Assembly: GCA_044353855.1 (NCBI GenBank)
Contig: JBILBF010000002.1
Location: forward strand, 709,145-773,144
Length of the DNA: 64,000 bases
Source of the DNA: UKL13-3 sp044353855
Lineage (GTDB): Bacteria; Bacteroidota; Bacteroidia; UKL13-3
Direction of reading: 5' to 3'
Shown here: positions 51,340-62,037 of the stretch, piece by piece
Layout: every line of letters begins with the position of its first letter
Position numbering within the stretch: the first letter of the stretch is position 1
Position numbers and translations under genes: made by a program
The notes under the pieces: generated by a model
What the model was told of the DNA's origin: nothing
The model's input: only the letters and a program-made list of their open reading frames with translations
Databases searched by the model: none

Positions 51340-51861
51340 TTACTCTTCTGGAAAAAATAATGCTTTTAATTCAGTAGCTTCATCTGGCTTCATTTTACCT
51401 CCTAGTATAAGTCTCAGTTGCCTTCTTCTTAATGCCCCATCAAATCGTTTTTGCTCTTCTTCGTTTTCAGGCTTTGATGCAGGCACTTTTACAGGAGTAC
51501 CATTTCTATCCAATGCTACAAATGTATAGTAAGCTTCATTGCTTTTAAATTTTTCGCCCGATGGAATATTCTCGGCATTTACAACTATATGTATTTCCAT
51601 AGATGTGTTAAATGCCCTACTTACTTTGGCTTCAAGTGTTACTACATCACCTAAACGAATACACTTACCAAAACTAACACTATCTACTGAAGCTGTTACC
51701 ACTGTTTTTCCCGAATGTTTTTGAGCGGTAATAGCAGCCACAATATCCATCCAATGCAAAAGCCTGCCTCCCATCAAATTATTAAGTGTATTGGTATCAT
51801 TTGGCAAAACCAACTCATTCATAATGGTATGCGACTGTGAAGGTGTTTTAAATATGTCCAT
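51340..51861 (-). CDS. Acyl-CoA thioesterase (YciA/BACH hotdog family)
   Basis: A 173-residue cytosolic hotdog-fold hydrolase that releases CoA from acyl-CoA. The family signatures are LPNDTNTLNNLMGGRLLHWMDIVAAI with the catalytic Asn/Asp region (MGGRLLHWMD, about 31-40), SVDSVSFGKCIRLGDVVTLEAKVSRA and EAYYTFVALDRNGTPVKVP. The Asn-containing N-terminal loop is typical of hexameric YciA-like enzymes acting on medium to long chains. The tail RRRQLRLILGGKM is family-typical. It has its own promoter, overlapping the terminator of the upstream giant gene. Confidence 0.92.
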   Translation of the reverse strand: MDIFKTPSQSHTIMNELVLPNDTNTLNNLMGGRLLHWMDIVAAITAQKHSGKTVVTASVDSVSFGKCIRLGDVVTLEAKVSRAFNTSMEIHIVVNAENIPSGEKFKSNEAYYTFVALDRNGTPVKVPASKPENEEEQKRFDGALRRRQLRLILGGKMKPDEATELKALFFPEE

Positions 51862-51881
51862 CTTTTAGTATGTTATTGGCA

Positions 51882-51910
51882 CGAAAGTAGGTAAAAAAAC
51901 AAAGCCCCAA
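51882..51910 (-). promoter_or_regulatory. Promoter of the thioesterase gene, overlapping a terminator
   Basis: Minus strand: TTG at 51910-51908, 18-nt spacer, TACTTTCG at 51889-51882. RNA start near 51877, with a 15-nt leader. The -33 box is inside the terminator stem of the upstream gene. Confidence 0.5.
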
Positions 51911-51928
51911 CTATTGTTGAGGCTTTGT
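51893..51928 (-). terminator. Terminator of the giant T9SS gene
   Basis: Minus strand ACAAAGCCTCAAC/GTTGGGGCTTTGT (13 positions, one G-U pair) with a 4-nt loop, followed by T7, 22 nt past the stop. Confidence 0.9.
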
Positions 51929-51950
51929 GTATAGATAAAATGAATATTAC

Positions 51951-54900
51951 TTATTTATGAAGCAATTGTTTAGTGATGGCTTCATCTCCAATTTGGATAC
52001 GCACCATATACAATGCTGAAGTAGCAGTAAAATTGGACTCATCTAATTTGATACTATGATTTCCAGCAGATTGGTTGTTTTCAATAACCTCACTTACTTT
52101 TCTTGCCAATACATCTAGCACCGTTACTTTTACATCTTGCTTGCTATCTAAGTTGTATGAAACAGTAGCATTGTTTTCAAAAGGATTTGGATATACCGAT
52201 AAGTTAAATTTAGATTCAAATTCTTCTTTAAATCCAACAGTACAATCGATATGCAAAGTATCTGTTATAGTTCCTTGACAACCCGTTGCACTGGTTATTG
52301 TTAGCTTAACTGTATAAACTCCTTTTGTTTGGTAAATATTAGTAATTGTATCAACAGCTCTTGAGGTAGCACCATCACCAAACTCCCAGAAATATCCTGC
52401 AGATCCTTTAATATTTGGAACAAACTCTATAAGATTACAAGACAACAGACGTTTAGTATAACCTACACTAGGAGCTGAAGTTATGATGACAGAATCTTTT
52501 GCAATTTGCGCTATGTTCTTACAACCTTTGTTTGTAGTAGCTTCTAAAGTAATATTGAAAACACCTATACCTGTGTATGTATGTAATGGCGATGCAGAAA
52601 TTGATGAGTTTCCATCTCCAAAGTTCCAATTAAAAGTAAGTGTTTGACCAACCGGAGGAATAGATCCATTGCTAAACTGCAACGGAGTGCCTTGACATCC
52701 ATTCCCTACAGAGTATAAAGCAAGTGGCGCCTCATTTACTTCAATTGATTTTACTGTTGTATCATAACAACCATTAATAGCATCATGTGCAACCAATATT
52801 AAATTATATAACCCTTTTGCACCATATGCTTTTGTAGGATTAAAATCAGTTGAATTTGGGCTAAAGTCTCCAAAATCCCAGGTATATAAAACATTACTTG
52901 CTCCGCCAGAGTAGGTTGTTGTGTTGTTAATCGCTACAGCTGCATCTTGACAAGCTGGTCCATTTGTAAAACCAGTACGTGGTTTGTCAAATACCGTAAC
53001 TGTACCTATTGCAGAATCTGTACATCCGTAATTAGACGTTGTTCTTAATTTAACTGTATAAGTTCCATTTTGAGGATATCTGTATACAGGGCTATTAGAT
53101 AATCCAATTTGACCATTGCCAAAATCCCAAGCACTTCCAAAACTATTTACCCTACCATTGCTTCCGGGTATAATGGTAGATGTATTGTTAAAGGATGCAT
53201 TCAAACCTAAACAATGATTTGCTACAGCAAAAGAGGCTACAGGTTTAGCAAAAGAGAATACACCAACTGTAGTATCTCTGTTACATCCCAATGTATTAGT
53301 TGCTCTTAAAGTTACATTGTATACTGTATCAGAAAATGCAAAACTAAATTTCGGATTTGTTGCTGTCGAAGTTGCAACCGTTGCTCCATTTAAGCGAGAT
53401 GTCCAAAGGTACGATGAAGCACCAGTTGAATTATTGGTAAATGGAATTGAGTCAGATCCACAAGCTAATGTAGTTGTATAAGATGGAACAGGGGCTGGTA
53501 AAACTCTTATTTGCTTACTATATTCAGTAGATACGCCAGCATTATTTGTTGCAGTCAATTTTACAGTATACACTCCTGCTGCAGTGTTAAATGAATACAC
53601 TTTAAAAGCATCTCTTGTAAACGAAGATGTTCCATCTCCAAAATTCCAAACATAGGTAATAGGTGCTGTCTTCACATCAAAGGTAGTCGTGTTCAAAAAT
53701 CCTATTGGAGCTCCCGAACAAACAGAATCGGAAGCATTTGTAAATGATGCAACAGGTGCTGAAACAACTTTGATATATCGAGTAATTAATGAATCACAAT
53801 TTGAAGGCAACAATCTTAAAGTAGCTTTTAGAATGAATACACTATCAAGATCTGAAACTCCAGTAATAATACTATATCGAGCATCTGTTAAAGAACTTGC
53901 AGGAAATAAAACTGCATTTGATATAGGTGTTCCAGTGGCTGTAGCTACTGATTGATTTACAATTGTCCAGGTTAAACCATAATCTGCATTAGCTAAATCT
54001 GATGGAGCTAATATAGTGTAGTTTAATGTATCTTGATTACGAGCTCCATCAGGATCAATAGCTGTACCGTTTAAAAAGGCACCAGTGTATGGAGTTCCTT
54101 CAGAAATAAATGGACCATTAAAGAACGATCGTATCGTTATTTTAGAAGTGTCAGTTAAAAAATATTGACAAGCAGAACTGATATTGGTATATTTTACAAC
54201 AACCCATATTGAATCTACTCTTCCAACTAAAGGATTGGATGGATTAGGAGCTGATACAGTTAAAGGAGAACCCGTTCCTTTGATAGGGTCACCAACAGAT
54301 AATCCAGTGAACGCATCTACTAATTCATATGTATAATCAGCTGAACTTGTTGCAAGAGAAACAATTAATGGATCTTTTGCACAAATAGTTGTAGCAGCAG
54401 GTGTAAATGTTGTAGGTAAAATATCATCAAAGATGACAATACTATCTAACACAATATTTTGACCATTATCAGAAAGTCCCTCAATTGCGATACGAACGCC
54501 ATTGATACCAACAAAGTTTGCTAAACATACATCAAGTTTTGTAAACTCAGGGAATGGCAAATTAGGATTAGGTCTGTTGATAAAAGCTAATTGAGACCAA
54601 CCAAAACCAGTTGAAGCTGAAACCCTTATTCTATCTAATCTAGTTAACAAATCACTATTCTGTGACACCCAAATTCTAACTGTCGGAATCTTTGTATTGG
54701 TTAAGTCTAAACAAGGAGAAATTAACCTTGATAACGTATTTTTAGGAAGTGTATTTGATGGGAACAAGGCTGCTTTAATACCCGTTGCAGGGGTAACAAC
54801 CGGATTGGATGCTGAACCAAATGAACCAAGAATCCAACCACCAGCTGCAGGAGAAGTTGGTCCATTTGGACCTTCGCTTTGAACGGTCCAACCATTCACA

Positions 54901-57900
54901 TTTGGCCCATCAAATCCTTCAGTAATAGGGAATGCATCAAAAGTTGTAGAAATATATTCATACCCTGTTGCAGGTAATTTTACAGTGAAATTTGGTGAAG
55001 AAACTGTTGAAATTGATAACCTATATGCAATTGACGAATTTGGCAATTGAGCAGGTATTGTATATACTCTAGTATAACCAGAAACAGAAGGAGTAGTTAT
55101 AAAAACTTCCGGAAGTCCATTTACACTATAAAATAAGGTATCTCTAATATTATTTTGTCTAGTAAATACTCTATATATAATTGGGTATGGGCCATTACTA
55201 CAAGTAGCAGGCAACTTTGTTAAATTAAACACATTAGGAGCAGAACTATCTACAGGAATTCCTCCAGATATTTCATCAGCTCCAATAGTTGGATTAAAAA
55301 TATCCCTTACATCACCAGTTAAATCAGTTGATACTGCTGAAATTGGCCATCCTCTTAATATAGCAGTGTTAGTTGGCAAGATTGTCAATGTTGTATCATT
55401 GGTAAAATTAGTATTGATACTAACAGACATAGAATCTTGTTTGGTAGCATCAATCCACATAGCTAAAGTTGAATCTCTATCGGGATTCGTAAATGCATTA
55501 AATACGCCAATATTATTAGTTGTATTCGGTGCTAATGAATGGTAAATATTATTATCACAAATAGAGAAAATTGAAGTGGTAGATCCTATAACAATACTAC
55601 TAGCTGTTCCAGTTCCTGCAGCCGATCTTCCTAATCTGTTTTGTAAGATATTATTTCTTAAAGCAACACCTCCTCTTACACTGTTGTTAAAACCAATACA
55701 AGCCGATACCGCATTACTTGTTGTTCCTAAAGTATTTCCTAATCCTAGGTTTATTGAGTTATTCCAAATATTAAGACCTATTGTATTAACAGTTCCTGTG
55801 GATTCAACCCAAATTCCAAATGGACTAATGGCACTATAGCTTGTTACCGAAACAGTTCCTGCAGCTTTAATACCCGAAATCATATTATTGGCAATGGTAA
55901 TATTATTAAAACTGTCACTCAAAAGACTCACAAAAATACCATAAGCACCTGCTGATGCTAAATTACTGGTGATATTTTGGATGGTGTTTCTAGTTACACT
56001 AATTGCTGAGTCAATTGTTCTTGCTGCTGATGTTGATCCTAATTCAATACCTCTATTTAAAGTAAATGCTGGTGCATTATTACGAACCACATTGCTATCA
56101 ACTGTAGCAATTGCTTGTGCATTAACATAAATACCAGCAGCATTTGCTACACCACCAAATCTATCGGTTAATGCTGAACCAACTCCCCCTATAATATTGC
56201 GTCTTAACCTTAATCTTAAATCGTGTTGGTTAAAATTGGTAGTAAATCCTTGAGCATAAATTCCATTTCTTACTCCTACTATAAAGTTATTGTCAAACGT
56301 GTTGTCATTATTTTTACCAATTGTAGGGTTGGAAGGTGTAGCTAAAATTCCACCCATGTATATTCCTGCAAACGTATTGATCGTTGCATTAACGTTTCCT
56401 ATTAAATTACAATTACGAATAGTTATATTACTGACAGTTTTTTCTCCAGAAGTTAAATCGATTAATTTTAAAGAGTTAGCAGTAGCAGCAGATGGAAGCA
56501 TGATGGTAATATTACGACTTCCTGAACCATCGGCTGATCCGTCAATAGTAAAAAACGATGCTCCAACAAATCTCAATACACTTCCATTTGCTTGGTATGG
56601 CATTAAAATACCTAAAGTTCTGATGGTATCATTTCTACCAAAATCATTTTTAAGAGTAATAGGGCGAGAGAAATTTGCATTTGGATAAGAACCTAATGGA
56701 GCAATCAATGTATCACCTTCACCAATATAACCAGCTTCAATTAATAACGTAATGGGTTGAGGAATGGGAGAGACTGCATCAACACCGTTTGAGTTTATAT
56801 ACTCAAATGCCCTATTAATTGTAGCAAATGAATAAGGTGGTGTATTTCCTGCGGTAGGTAAATTTGTTACTCCATTAATTTTATAAACTGAGTTTCCAGC
56901 AAGTGGTAAAAAGGTAGCAACAAATTGTAATGCTCCAGTACTTGTAAATGTACCTGATCTAACATTACCCATAATATCACTTGTTATACTTGGAATTCTT
57001 AGACTTCCATTTGCAATTCTACCAGCTAAAGCTAGATTAGGAAATGGTGTAGAATCATTTGCAAAAAATGCAGCAAAATTAAATGAGTTAAAATCTTGAT
57101 TGGCTGCAGTTGACCATTGTTGCATAAACTGGTAATTGGTAGTTGTATTACCAACAATAAAATTATTAGTATTCAATCCTTCAGCTCCATATGCATTGCT
57201 ATTGATTGAACCGTTAGTAATCAATCTAAAAGGTGAATTTGCTAAAGTTGTATTTGAGAACATCCCATAACTAAATCCACCCAAAGTTGAAACTCTACCT
57301 AATCTATTGGTCAATAAATTATTTTGTAAGTTCACTCCACCTTGAATAGCCCCACCAAAAAACAAACAGTAAGAAGAATTTGTACCTGTTAAAGTATTTC
57401 CACTTAATTGAACTGTATTTTGATACATTTCTAAACCTAAATTAGTTACGGTACCTGATCCATCGATTTGAATACCTGCAGGATTTGTAGCACTTCCACC
57501 TGAAGCACTACCTACTCCTCTAATTTTAGCAATACTATTATTAACAATATATAATCTTCTTGAGTTTGCATTGTTAAGATTTACGCGTATACCAACGCAA
57601 TATGCTCCAGTTGCTGTAGTTAAATTATAAATTGTATTTCGAGTTATACTTACACTACTATCTAAAGCAGTAGTTGTTGAACCTCCTGCATCAAGATCAA
57701 TACCTCTAAACCCATTTGAAAGTGCAGCAGATGAATCTGAATTCCTAATAATATTGGAATCCAATGTTACAAATGAAACACTCTTAATATAAATACCTGC
57801 TTGATCTGTAGCACCACCTAAATAAGTAAGTGGAGCACCATCACCTCTTTTTACGGTACCTCCAATAATATTATTATTAATGAGTAATGTTCTGTTTTGT

Positions 57901-60371
57901 CTACCTGCTGTATTAGTCCCACGAATATGAATACCTGTACGAACTGCTTGAATATAATTATTGGTAAAAACCATATTATTATTTAATCCTATTACAGCAT
58001 TTTGGAAAGCTGTTGCAGGATTAAAATAACCTTGGTAAATTCCAAAAGCTGTATTGATAGCAGTTGTAGTTGATGATCCAATAATATTACAATTCAATAT
58101 GGAGATATCAGTAGTTGAAATACTATCCGTTGAACCAATGGAAACAACTTTAATGTTATTTGAATTTAAGGATGCTGGTAAAGCCAATGTTAAATTACGT
58201 TCACCTGTAACCGATTCACCATTGATGGTAACATAACTTGCTCCAATGGTACTAATCAATGCGTATTGATTAAATATACTTGTATATGATGGAGCTGAAA
58301 TTGTATATGAATTGCCAGCTGATGGACGAATGACAATAGGTCTGGATGAATTAACTCCATTGTATCTTAAGATAGCAGGAATAATTCTACTTTCACCTAC
58401 ATAACCTGGTGATAATTCAAATAAAATAGTTCCAGTACCTGAAGTTCCAAAAGTATTTAAATAAGTTACTGCATCTGATAAAGTAGCAAATGAGCCCGTT
58501 GAACTACCTCCTACCGGCCATGCATTAGTTCCGTTTATTGAATAAGTACCACCTCCAATTAATGCAAAATTAGAAATGGAAGAATTACCCGAAAACTCAT
58601 ATGCTCCAATTGATGGAGTTGTACTTGATCTTGTAACTCCATTTATATCAGTAGTTACACCCAAAGCAAAACCCAAATTACCTAAAATGGATGCTGCTCC
58701 GTTTGATGTTGTAAGAGTCGAGTCATCATTACCAACAAATGCAGGAATAGTAGTTAAAGAATTTGTATCAATTACTGCTAATTTCCATTCGCTTAATGAA
58801 GTTCTTGATTTTGCCCTAAAGAAACCAATAAAAGGAAATGCACCAGTTGTATTATTTACATAGTAAGCATTATTTTTAAGATTAGTTGAAAATGGTGAAT
58901 TATTATTCCCAATATAATAAATATAACTTGCAGCATTTGCACCTGTTGAACTAAGCGCTCTACCCATTCTATTTACAAATATGTTATTTCCTACTCTAAC
59001 TCCTCCAGATGTATTAGCACCTGTTGCAAAACAAACTGCAAAAGAACCAGCCACCAATGTATCACCATACAAATGAATAGAATTATGGTAAACTTCTAAA
59101 CCCGCATTTGCAGAATTATCATCAATTAAAATACCAATTGGATATAGAAAACCAGTAATAGATGTTGCACTTGAAGTTGCAACAAGGTTAGATATTGTAT
59201 TATTTACAATTAAATTTTTTAAATTTAAGGTATGTGTACCTAAACTAACCCTTATACCATAAACTCCTGCACCTGATGCTGTTGTACGCAAATTGTAAAT
59301 TTTATTTCCTGTAATAGTTACATTAGAATCTAATGAAGAAACAGCTGCTGCTGTTGCTAATGAAATACCTCTGAAATTACCTGCTGAAGGTAAGCTGTTA
59401 CGTATCGTATTATTCTGAATAACTGCATTTTTTTGAGATATTAAGGTAATACCTGCAGCATTAGTTCCACCTATAAATGTAGTAGGAATTACTTCTCCTA
59501 AAATGGGTTGTATATAACCACCCATTATATTATTTGAAATATTCAACCCGGCATCTTGTCTTCCAGCAGCATTTTCGATACCTCTCACATAAATACCATT
59601 CTGAACTGCTACAATTTCATTATTTGTAAATTCTAAATTTAACGATATTTTTAAAGGAGCTGCTGGAGGTGCTCCTGCTCCACCAGAATAGATTCCTGCA
59701 TAGGTACCAATTGATGCTGAAGCTCCTGCTGTGCTTAAACCCGTAATATTACAATTTTTAACAATTACACTTTGGCAACCTGTTGTTGCGGTAGAAATAA
59801 TATCAATTACTTTAGTTGTTCCAGCATTTGAACCCGATGGCATTCTTACAGTCAAATTGCGTTGACCAACAGAACCTGCTCCATCCAACGTTACAAACTG
59901 CGCCCCATTAAAACGAATAACAGATTCGTTTGCAGCTAAACCGGCTGACCGAGTAAGCGTAATATTAAAACCAACATCTGGCTTAATCACTACACTACGT
60001 TGTGAAGACATAAATGGAAAACCACCAGTTGTAGTATTACCAATATCTATTCTATTTGTTTCAATACCCGTATATCCTGAAACTAAAAGTATGTTTATGG
60101 TACCTATTGCCGTTGGATCAACACCTTGAGCATTTAAGGCTGACAAAACACCTGTACTGGTAGCATAAGCTGCTCCAGCGGTATATGCACCTGTTAAATT
60201 AATAAAGGTATCTTTAGGACTGACAACATCCACTCCTATTCCATTTACCCAATAAGTTTGACCACCTACAAATGGTGACTGAGCCCTAGAAGAAATTGAG
60301 TGAGTTAACAAAATAGCTGAAATAACAACTCTTCCAATTGGCTTAAAAAGTGTAATAAACTTAGTTTTCAT
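51951..60371 (-). CDS. Giant T9SS surface protein with three beta-helix modules and PKD domains
   Basis: A 2806-residue secreted protein. The ATG at 60371 gives a signal peptide (VVISAILLTHSISSRAQ); the frame is open 13 codons more. Residues about 40-1700 are three tandem ~550-residue modules, each opening with a strand pair (INILLVSGYTGIE; ILFELSPGYVGES; ITLLIEAGYIGEG), continuing as right-handed parallel beta-helix with repeated NN-I-G and GI-V-G-N turns, and closing GAYEFSG, GALQFVA or GADEISG. Residues about 1790-1980 form a jelly-roll (GWTVQSEGPNGP...NIVLDSIVIFDD). Residues about 2204-2710 hold about six PKD-like domains (VWNFGDG, AWDFGNG, TWDFGDF, NWNFGDG, WEFGDG). The last 88 residues are a type A sorting domain (LSVYPNPFENN, KVTVLDVLARKV, ITKQLLHK). 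It is an adhesin- or polysaccharide-binding-type surface protein; no catalytic motif seen. Confidence 0.92.
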   Translation of the reverse strand: MKTKFITLFKPIGRVVISAILLTHSISSRAQSPFVGGQTYWVNGIGVDVVSPKDTFINLTGAYTAGAAYATSTGVLSALNAQGVDPTAIGTINILLVSGYTGIETNRIDIGNTTTGGFPFMSSQRSVVIKPDVGFNITLTRSAGLAANESVIRFNGAQFVTLDGAGSVGQRNLTVRMPSGSNAGTTKVIDIISTATTGCQSVIVKNCNITGLSTAGASASIGTYAGIYSGGAGAPPAAPLKISLNLEFTNNEIVAVQNGIYVRGIENAAGRQDAGLNISNNIMGGYIQPILGEVIPTTFIGGTNAAGITLISQKNAVIQNNTIRNSLPSAGNFRGISLATAAAVSSLDSNVTITGNKIYNLRTTASGAGVYGIRVSLGTHTLNLKNLIVNNTISNLVATSSATSITGFLYPIGILIDDNSANAGLEVYHNSIHLYGDTLVAGSFAVCFATGANTSGGVRVGNNIFVNRMGRALSSTGANAASYIYYIGNNNSPFSTNLKNNAYYVNNTTGAFPFIGFFRAKSRTSLSEWKLAVIDTNSLTTIPAFVGNDDSTLTTSNGAASILGNLGFALGVTTDINGVTRSSTTPSIGAYEFSGNSSISNFALIGGGTYSINGTNAWPVGGSSTGSFATLSDAVTYLNTFGTSGTGTILFELSPGYVGESRIIPAILRYNGVNSSRPIVIRPSAGNSYTISAPSYTSIFNQYALISTIGASYVTINGESVTGERNLTLALPASLNSNNIKVVSIGSTDSISTTDISILNCNIIGSSTTTAINTAFGIYQGYFNPATAFQNAVIGLNNNMVFTNNYIQAVRTGIHIRGTNTAGRQNRTLLINNNIIGGTVKRGDGAPLTYLGGATDQAGIYIKSVSFVTLDSNIIRNSDSSAALSNGFRGIDLDAGGSTTTALDSSVSITRNTIYNLTTATGAYCVGIRVNLNNANSRRLYIVNNSIAKIRGVGSASGGSATNPAGIQIDGSGTVTNLGLEMYQNTVQLSGNTLTGTNSSYCLFFGGAIQGGVNLQNNLLTNRLGRVSTLGGFSYGMFSNTTLANSPFRLITNGSINSNAYGAEGLNTNNFIVGNTTTNYQFMQQWSTAANQDFNSFNFAAFFANDSTPFPNLALAGRIANGSLRIPSITSDIMGNVRSGTFTSTGALQFVATFLPLAGNSVYKINGVTNLPTAGNTPPYSFATINRAFEYINSNGVDAVSPIPQPITLLIEAGYIGEGDTLIAPLGSYPNANFSRPITLKNDFGRNDTIRTLGILMPYQANGSVLRFVGASFFTIDGSADGSGSRNITIMLPSAATANSLKLIDLTSGEKTVSNITIRNCNLIGNVNATINTFAGIYMGGILATPSNPTIGKNNDNTFDNNFIVGVRNGIYAQGFTTNFNQHDLRLRLRRNIIGGVGSALTDRFGGVANAAGIYVNAQAIATVDSNVVRNNAPAFTLNRGIELGSTSAARTIDSAISVTRNTIQNITSNLASAGAYGIFVSLLSDSFNNITIANNMISGIKAAGTVSVTSYSAISPFGIWVESTGTVNTIGLNIWNNSINLGLGNTLGTTSNAVSACIGFNNSVRGGVALRNNILQNRLGRSAAGTGTASSIVIGSTTSIFSICDNNIYHSLAPNTTNNIGVFNAFTNPDRDSTLAMWIDATKQDSMSVSINTNFTNDTTLTILPTNTAILRGWPISAVSTDLTGDVRDIFNPTIGADEISGGIPVDSSAPNVFNLTKLPATCSNGPYPIIYRVFTRQNNIRDTLFYSVNGLPEVFITTPSVSGYTRVYTIPAQLPNSSIAYRLSISTVSSPNFTVKLPATGYEYISTTFDAFPITEGFDGPNVNGWTVQSEGPNGPTSPAAGGWILGSFGSASNPVVTPATGIKAALFPSNTLPKNTLSRLISPCLDLTNTKIPTVRIWVSQNSDLLTRLDRIRVSASTGFGWSQLAFINRPNPNLPFPEFTKLDVCLANFVGINGVRIAIEGLSDNGQNIVLDSIVIFDDILPTTFTPAATTICAKDPLIVSLATSSADYTYELVDAFTGLSVGDPIKGTGSPLTVSAPNPSNPLVGRVDSIWVVVKYTNISSACQYFLTDTSKITIRSFFNGPFISEGTPYTGAFLNGTAIDPDGARNQDTLNYTILAPSDLANADYGLTWTIVNQSVATATGTPISNAVLFPASSLTDARYSIITGVSDLDSVFILKATLRLLPSNCDSLITRYIKVVSAPVASFTNASDSVCSGAPIGFLNTTTFDVKTAPITYVWNFGDGTSSFTRDAFKVYSFNTAAGVYTVKLTATNNAGVSTEYSKQIRVLPAPVPSYTTTLACGSDSIPFTNNSTGASSYLWTSRLNGATVATSTATNPKFSFAFSDTVYNVTLRATNTLGCNRDTTVGVFSFAKPVASFAVANHCLGLNASFNNTSTIIPGSNGRVNSFGSAWDFGNGQIGLSNSPVYRYPQNGTYTVKLRTTSNYGCTDSAIGTVTVFDKPRTGFTNGPACQDAAVAINNTTTYSGGASNVLYTWDFGDFSPNSTDFNPTKAYGAKGLYNLILVAHDAINGCYDTTVKSIEVNEAPLALYSVGNGCQGTPLQFSNGSIPPVGQTLTFNWNFGDGNSSISASPLHTYTGIGVFNITLEATTNKGCKNIAQIAKDSVIITSAPSVGYTKRLLSCNLIEFVPNIKGSAGYFWEFGDGATSRAVDTITNIYQTKGVYTVKLTITSATGCQGTITDTLHIDCTVGFKEEFESKFNLSVYPNPFENNATVSYNLDSKQDVKVTVLDVLARKVSEVIENNQSAGNHSIKLDESNFTATSALYMVRIQIGDEAITKQLLHK

Positions 60372-60407
60372 ATATGTTTTGAGTAATAATTTACAAAATA
60401 GTAATAT

Positions 60408-60438
60408 CAAACGTATAATAAAATCAAGAAAAAAACAA
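60408..60438 (-). promoter_or_regulatory. Promoter of the giant gene (TTG-N20-TACGTTTG)
   Basis: Minus strand: TTG at 60438-60436, 20-nt spacer, TACGTTTG at 60415-60408. RNA start near 60403, with a leader of about 31 nt. Confidence 0.52.
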
Positions 60439-60471
60439 GTGAATTTTATTGAATCATTAATAGACTAGTTT

Positions 60472-61992
60472 TCAAATTTTTATAAGATATGACTTGACGA
60501 ATTTTAGACCAGGTCTTTTATCTCCATACCATTTAAACCCTTTTAATTTTAGCTCCTCTGATTTTAATTCATGAATTGGATAAAAGTTAGCATCGGGTTG
60601 AGTTATAAAGTTACTTCTTTTCATTGTATTTTGTTCGAAAAAGAACTCCATTTCACTACAATCAATTACATTCACGCCCAAGTAAGTATTACTTTTATCA
60701 TCTTTTGCATAAAATATACTTTGCCCATTACCAAAAACCCTAAGATATTTAAACTTGCTATTTTCAAACTCTCCTCTCATCCATTTTCCTTTAACTTGGT
60801 TGTAGTTTTGAGAGGTTTCTCTAGAAATCATAAAAGCAGTTGACTTGAATAAAAAAGAATCAATAGTATTATTATTGATAAAAATCAATATAGTATCTGC
60901 CGTTACTTGATTTTGACCAGACCATACTATTGGATCATTAAATAATGTAATGGTTGAGTCTTCATAATTATAAACTAACGAATCTGATGAAGATTGTAGG
61001 TCAATTTTCATTATTTTAGCTTGACTATATGCTTTAACCAACTGCTTTTGTTTTGTTATTGAATCTGCTTGATAGCTGTATATTGTATCGGCAAATAAAT
61101 ACATTGAATCTTGAGTTAACATTTTTTTGGCATATGCTTTTTGAGTTACATAACTTTGTTTTCGAAGTCCGAAAAACTCTCCAAAATCTCCATTAATCTC
61201 TATTTGATTCAGTATATCAATTAACTTAATATTCCTATAGCCTTTTCCATAGTCATCTTTTCTGAAATAGTATAAACTATCTGCATACAGAATCTTAGTT
61301 TTATTTGACAATCTTGCCTTTTTGCTAAACACAGCTATATCTTTAGCATTATTATACCAGCCATTTTCACAATAAATACTATCTCGTCTATTGGTAATAA
61401 TTGATGGACCTAAAAAATAAGTTGTGTTTGAGGCTGTGTTTTGTTTTAGGGTATCGCTTTTAATAATATAATCTGGAGTAGTAAGTACTACATCCTTTTT
61501 AAAGAAGAATATTTTATCTTTTGTGTTATAGTTACCAAATTTGCTAGTTAATACCGCATTATTATTGGTTATTTTACCTCCATTTACATAAGATGCTTTG
61601 TTAGTGTTTAAATCATAATCTACTTCTTGAGTAGTCAACTTCATATTATTGTCATGCAATAGCACATTTTTTTCGACCCTTGCTTTTCTATTGTTTCCAT
61701 CATACTTGAGTATATCTCCATAAATGTTTACCGTATCATTGGTGTTGATATGAACGTGACCAAAAGCTTCAACATAATTAGACTCCTCATATTGGTATGC
61801 ACTGTCACAAGCCAATAGAGTATTGTCTTGTTTGAGTTTTACTTCCCCAATTAATTTTCGAACTCTCCCTTTTGCCGTTTGTTCGTATTCAAAAATAGTA
61901 GCGGATAACACTTGAATGTTACTGCCCGTTTGTGCAAATGCCTCAAAACCTATTAACAAAACTATCCCTATAAAAAAACTTCGAATAATCAT
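60472..61992 (-). CDS. OstA-like (LptA-domain) periplasmic protein
   Basis: A 506-residue protein with a signal peptide (MIIRSFFIGIVLLIGFEAFAQ) and a long beta-jelly-roll of the LptA/OstA N-domain type: IGEVKLKQDNTLLACDSAYQYEESNYVEAFGHVHINTNDTVNIYGDIL, then repeated LTTQEVDYDLNTNKA, FGNYNTKDKIFFFKKDVVL, SDTLKQNTASNTTYFLGPS. LptA-like domains form a bridge carrying LPS across the periplasm, and these long Bacteroidota forms are thought to act in the same process. The C-terminal 150 residues fit no domain I know. It is divergent from tilS, 59 nt apart. A role in LPS export is inferred. Confidence 0.85.
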   Translation of the reverse strand: MIIRSFFIGIVLLIGFEAFAQTGSNIQVLSATIFEYEQTAKGRVRKLIGEVKLKQDNTLLACDSAYQYEESNYVEAFGHVHINTNDTVNIYGDILKYDGNNRKARVEKNVLLHDNNMKLTTQEVDYDLNTNKASYVNGGKITNNNAVLTSKFGNYNTKDKIFFFKKDVVLTTPDYIIKSDTLKQNTASNTTYFLGPSIITNRRDSIYCENGWYNNAKDIAVFSKKARLSNKTKILYADSLYYFRKDDYGKGYRNIKLIDILNQIEINGDFGEFFGLRKQSYVTQKAYAKKMLTQDSMYLFADTIYSYQADSITKQKQLVKAYSQAKIMKIDLQSSSDSLVYNYEDSTITLFNDPIVWSGQNQVTADTILIFINNNTIDSFLFKSTAFMISRETSQNYNQVKGKWMRGEFENSKFKYLRVFGNGQSIFYAKDDKSNTYLGVNVIDCSEMEFFFEQNTMKRSNFITQPDANFYPIHELKSEELKLKGFKWYGDKRPGLKFVKSYLIKI

Positions 61993-62037
61993 TTATCTAT
62001 TTTTACTATTTTGATTCCAAAACTACAGATTATAAAA

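Noticed and set aside
53689..58863. Several plus-strand open frames inside the giant T9SS gene
   Set aside because: They are scattered antisense frames of a long gene, start at internal codons and lack promoters or recognisable protein features.
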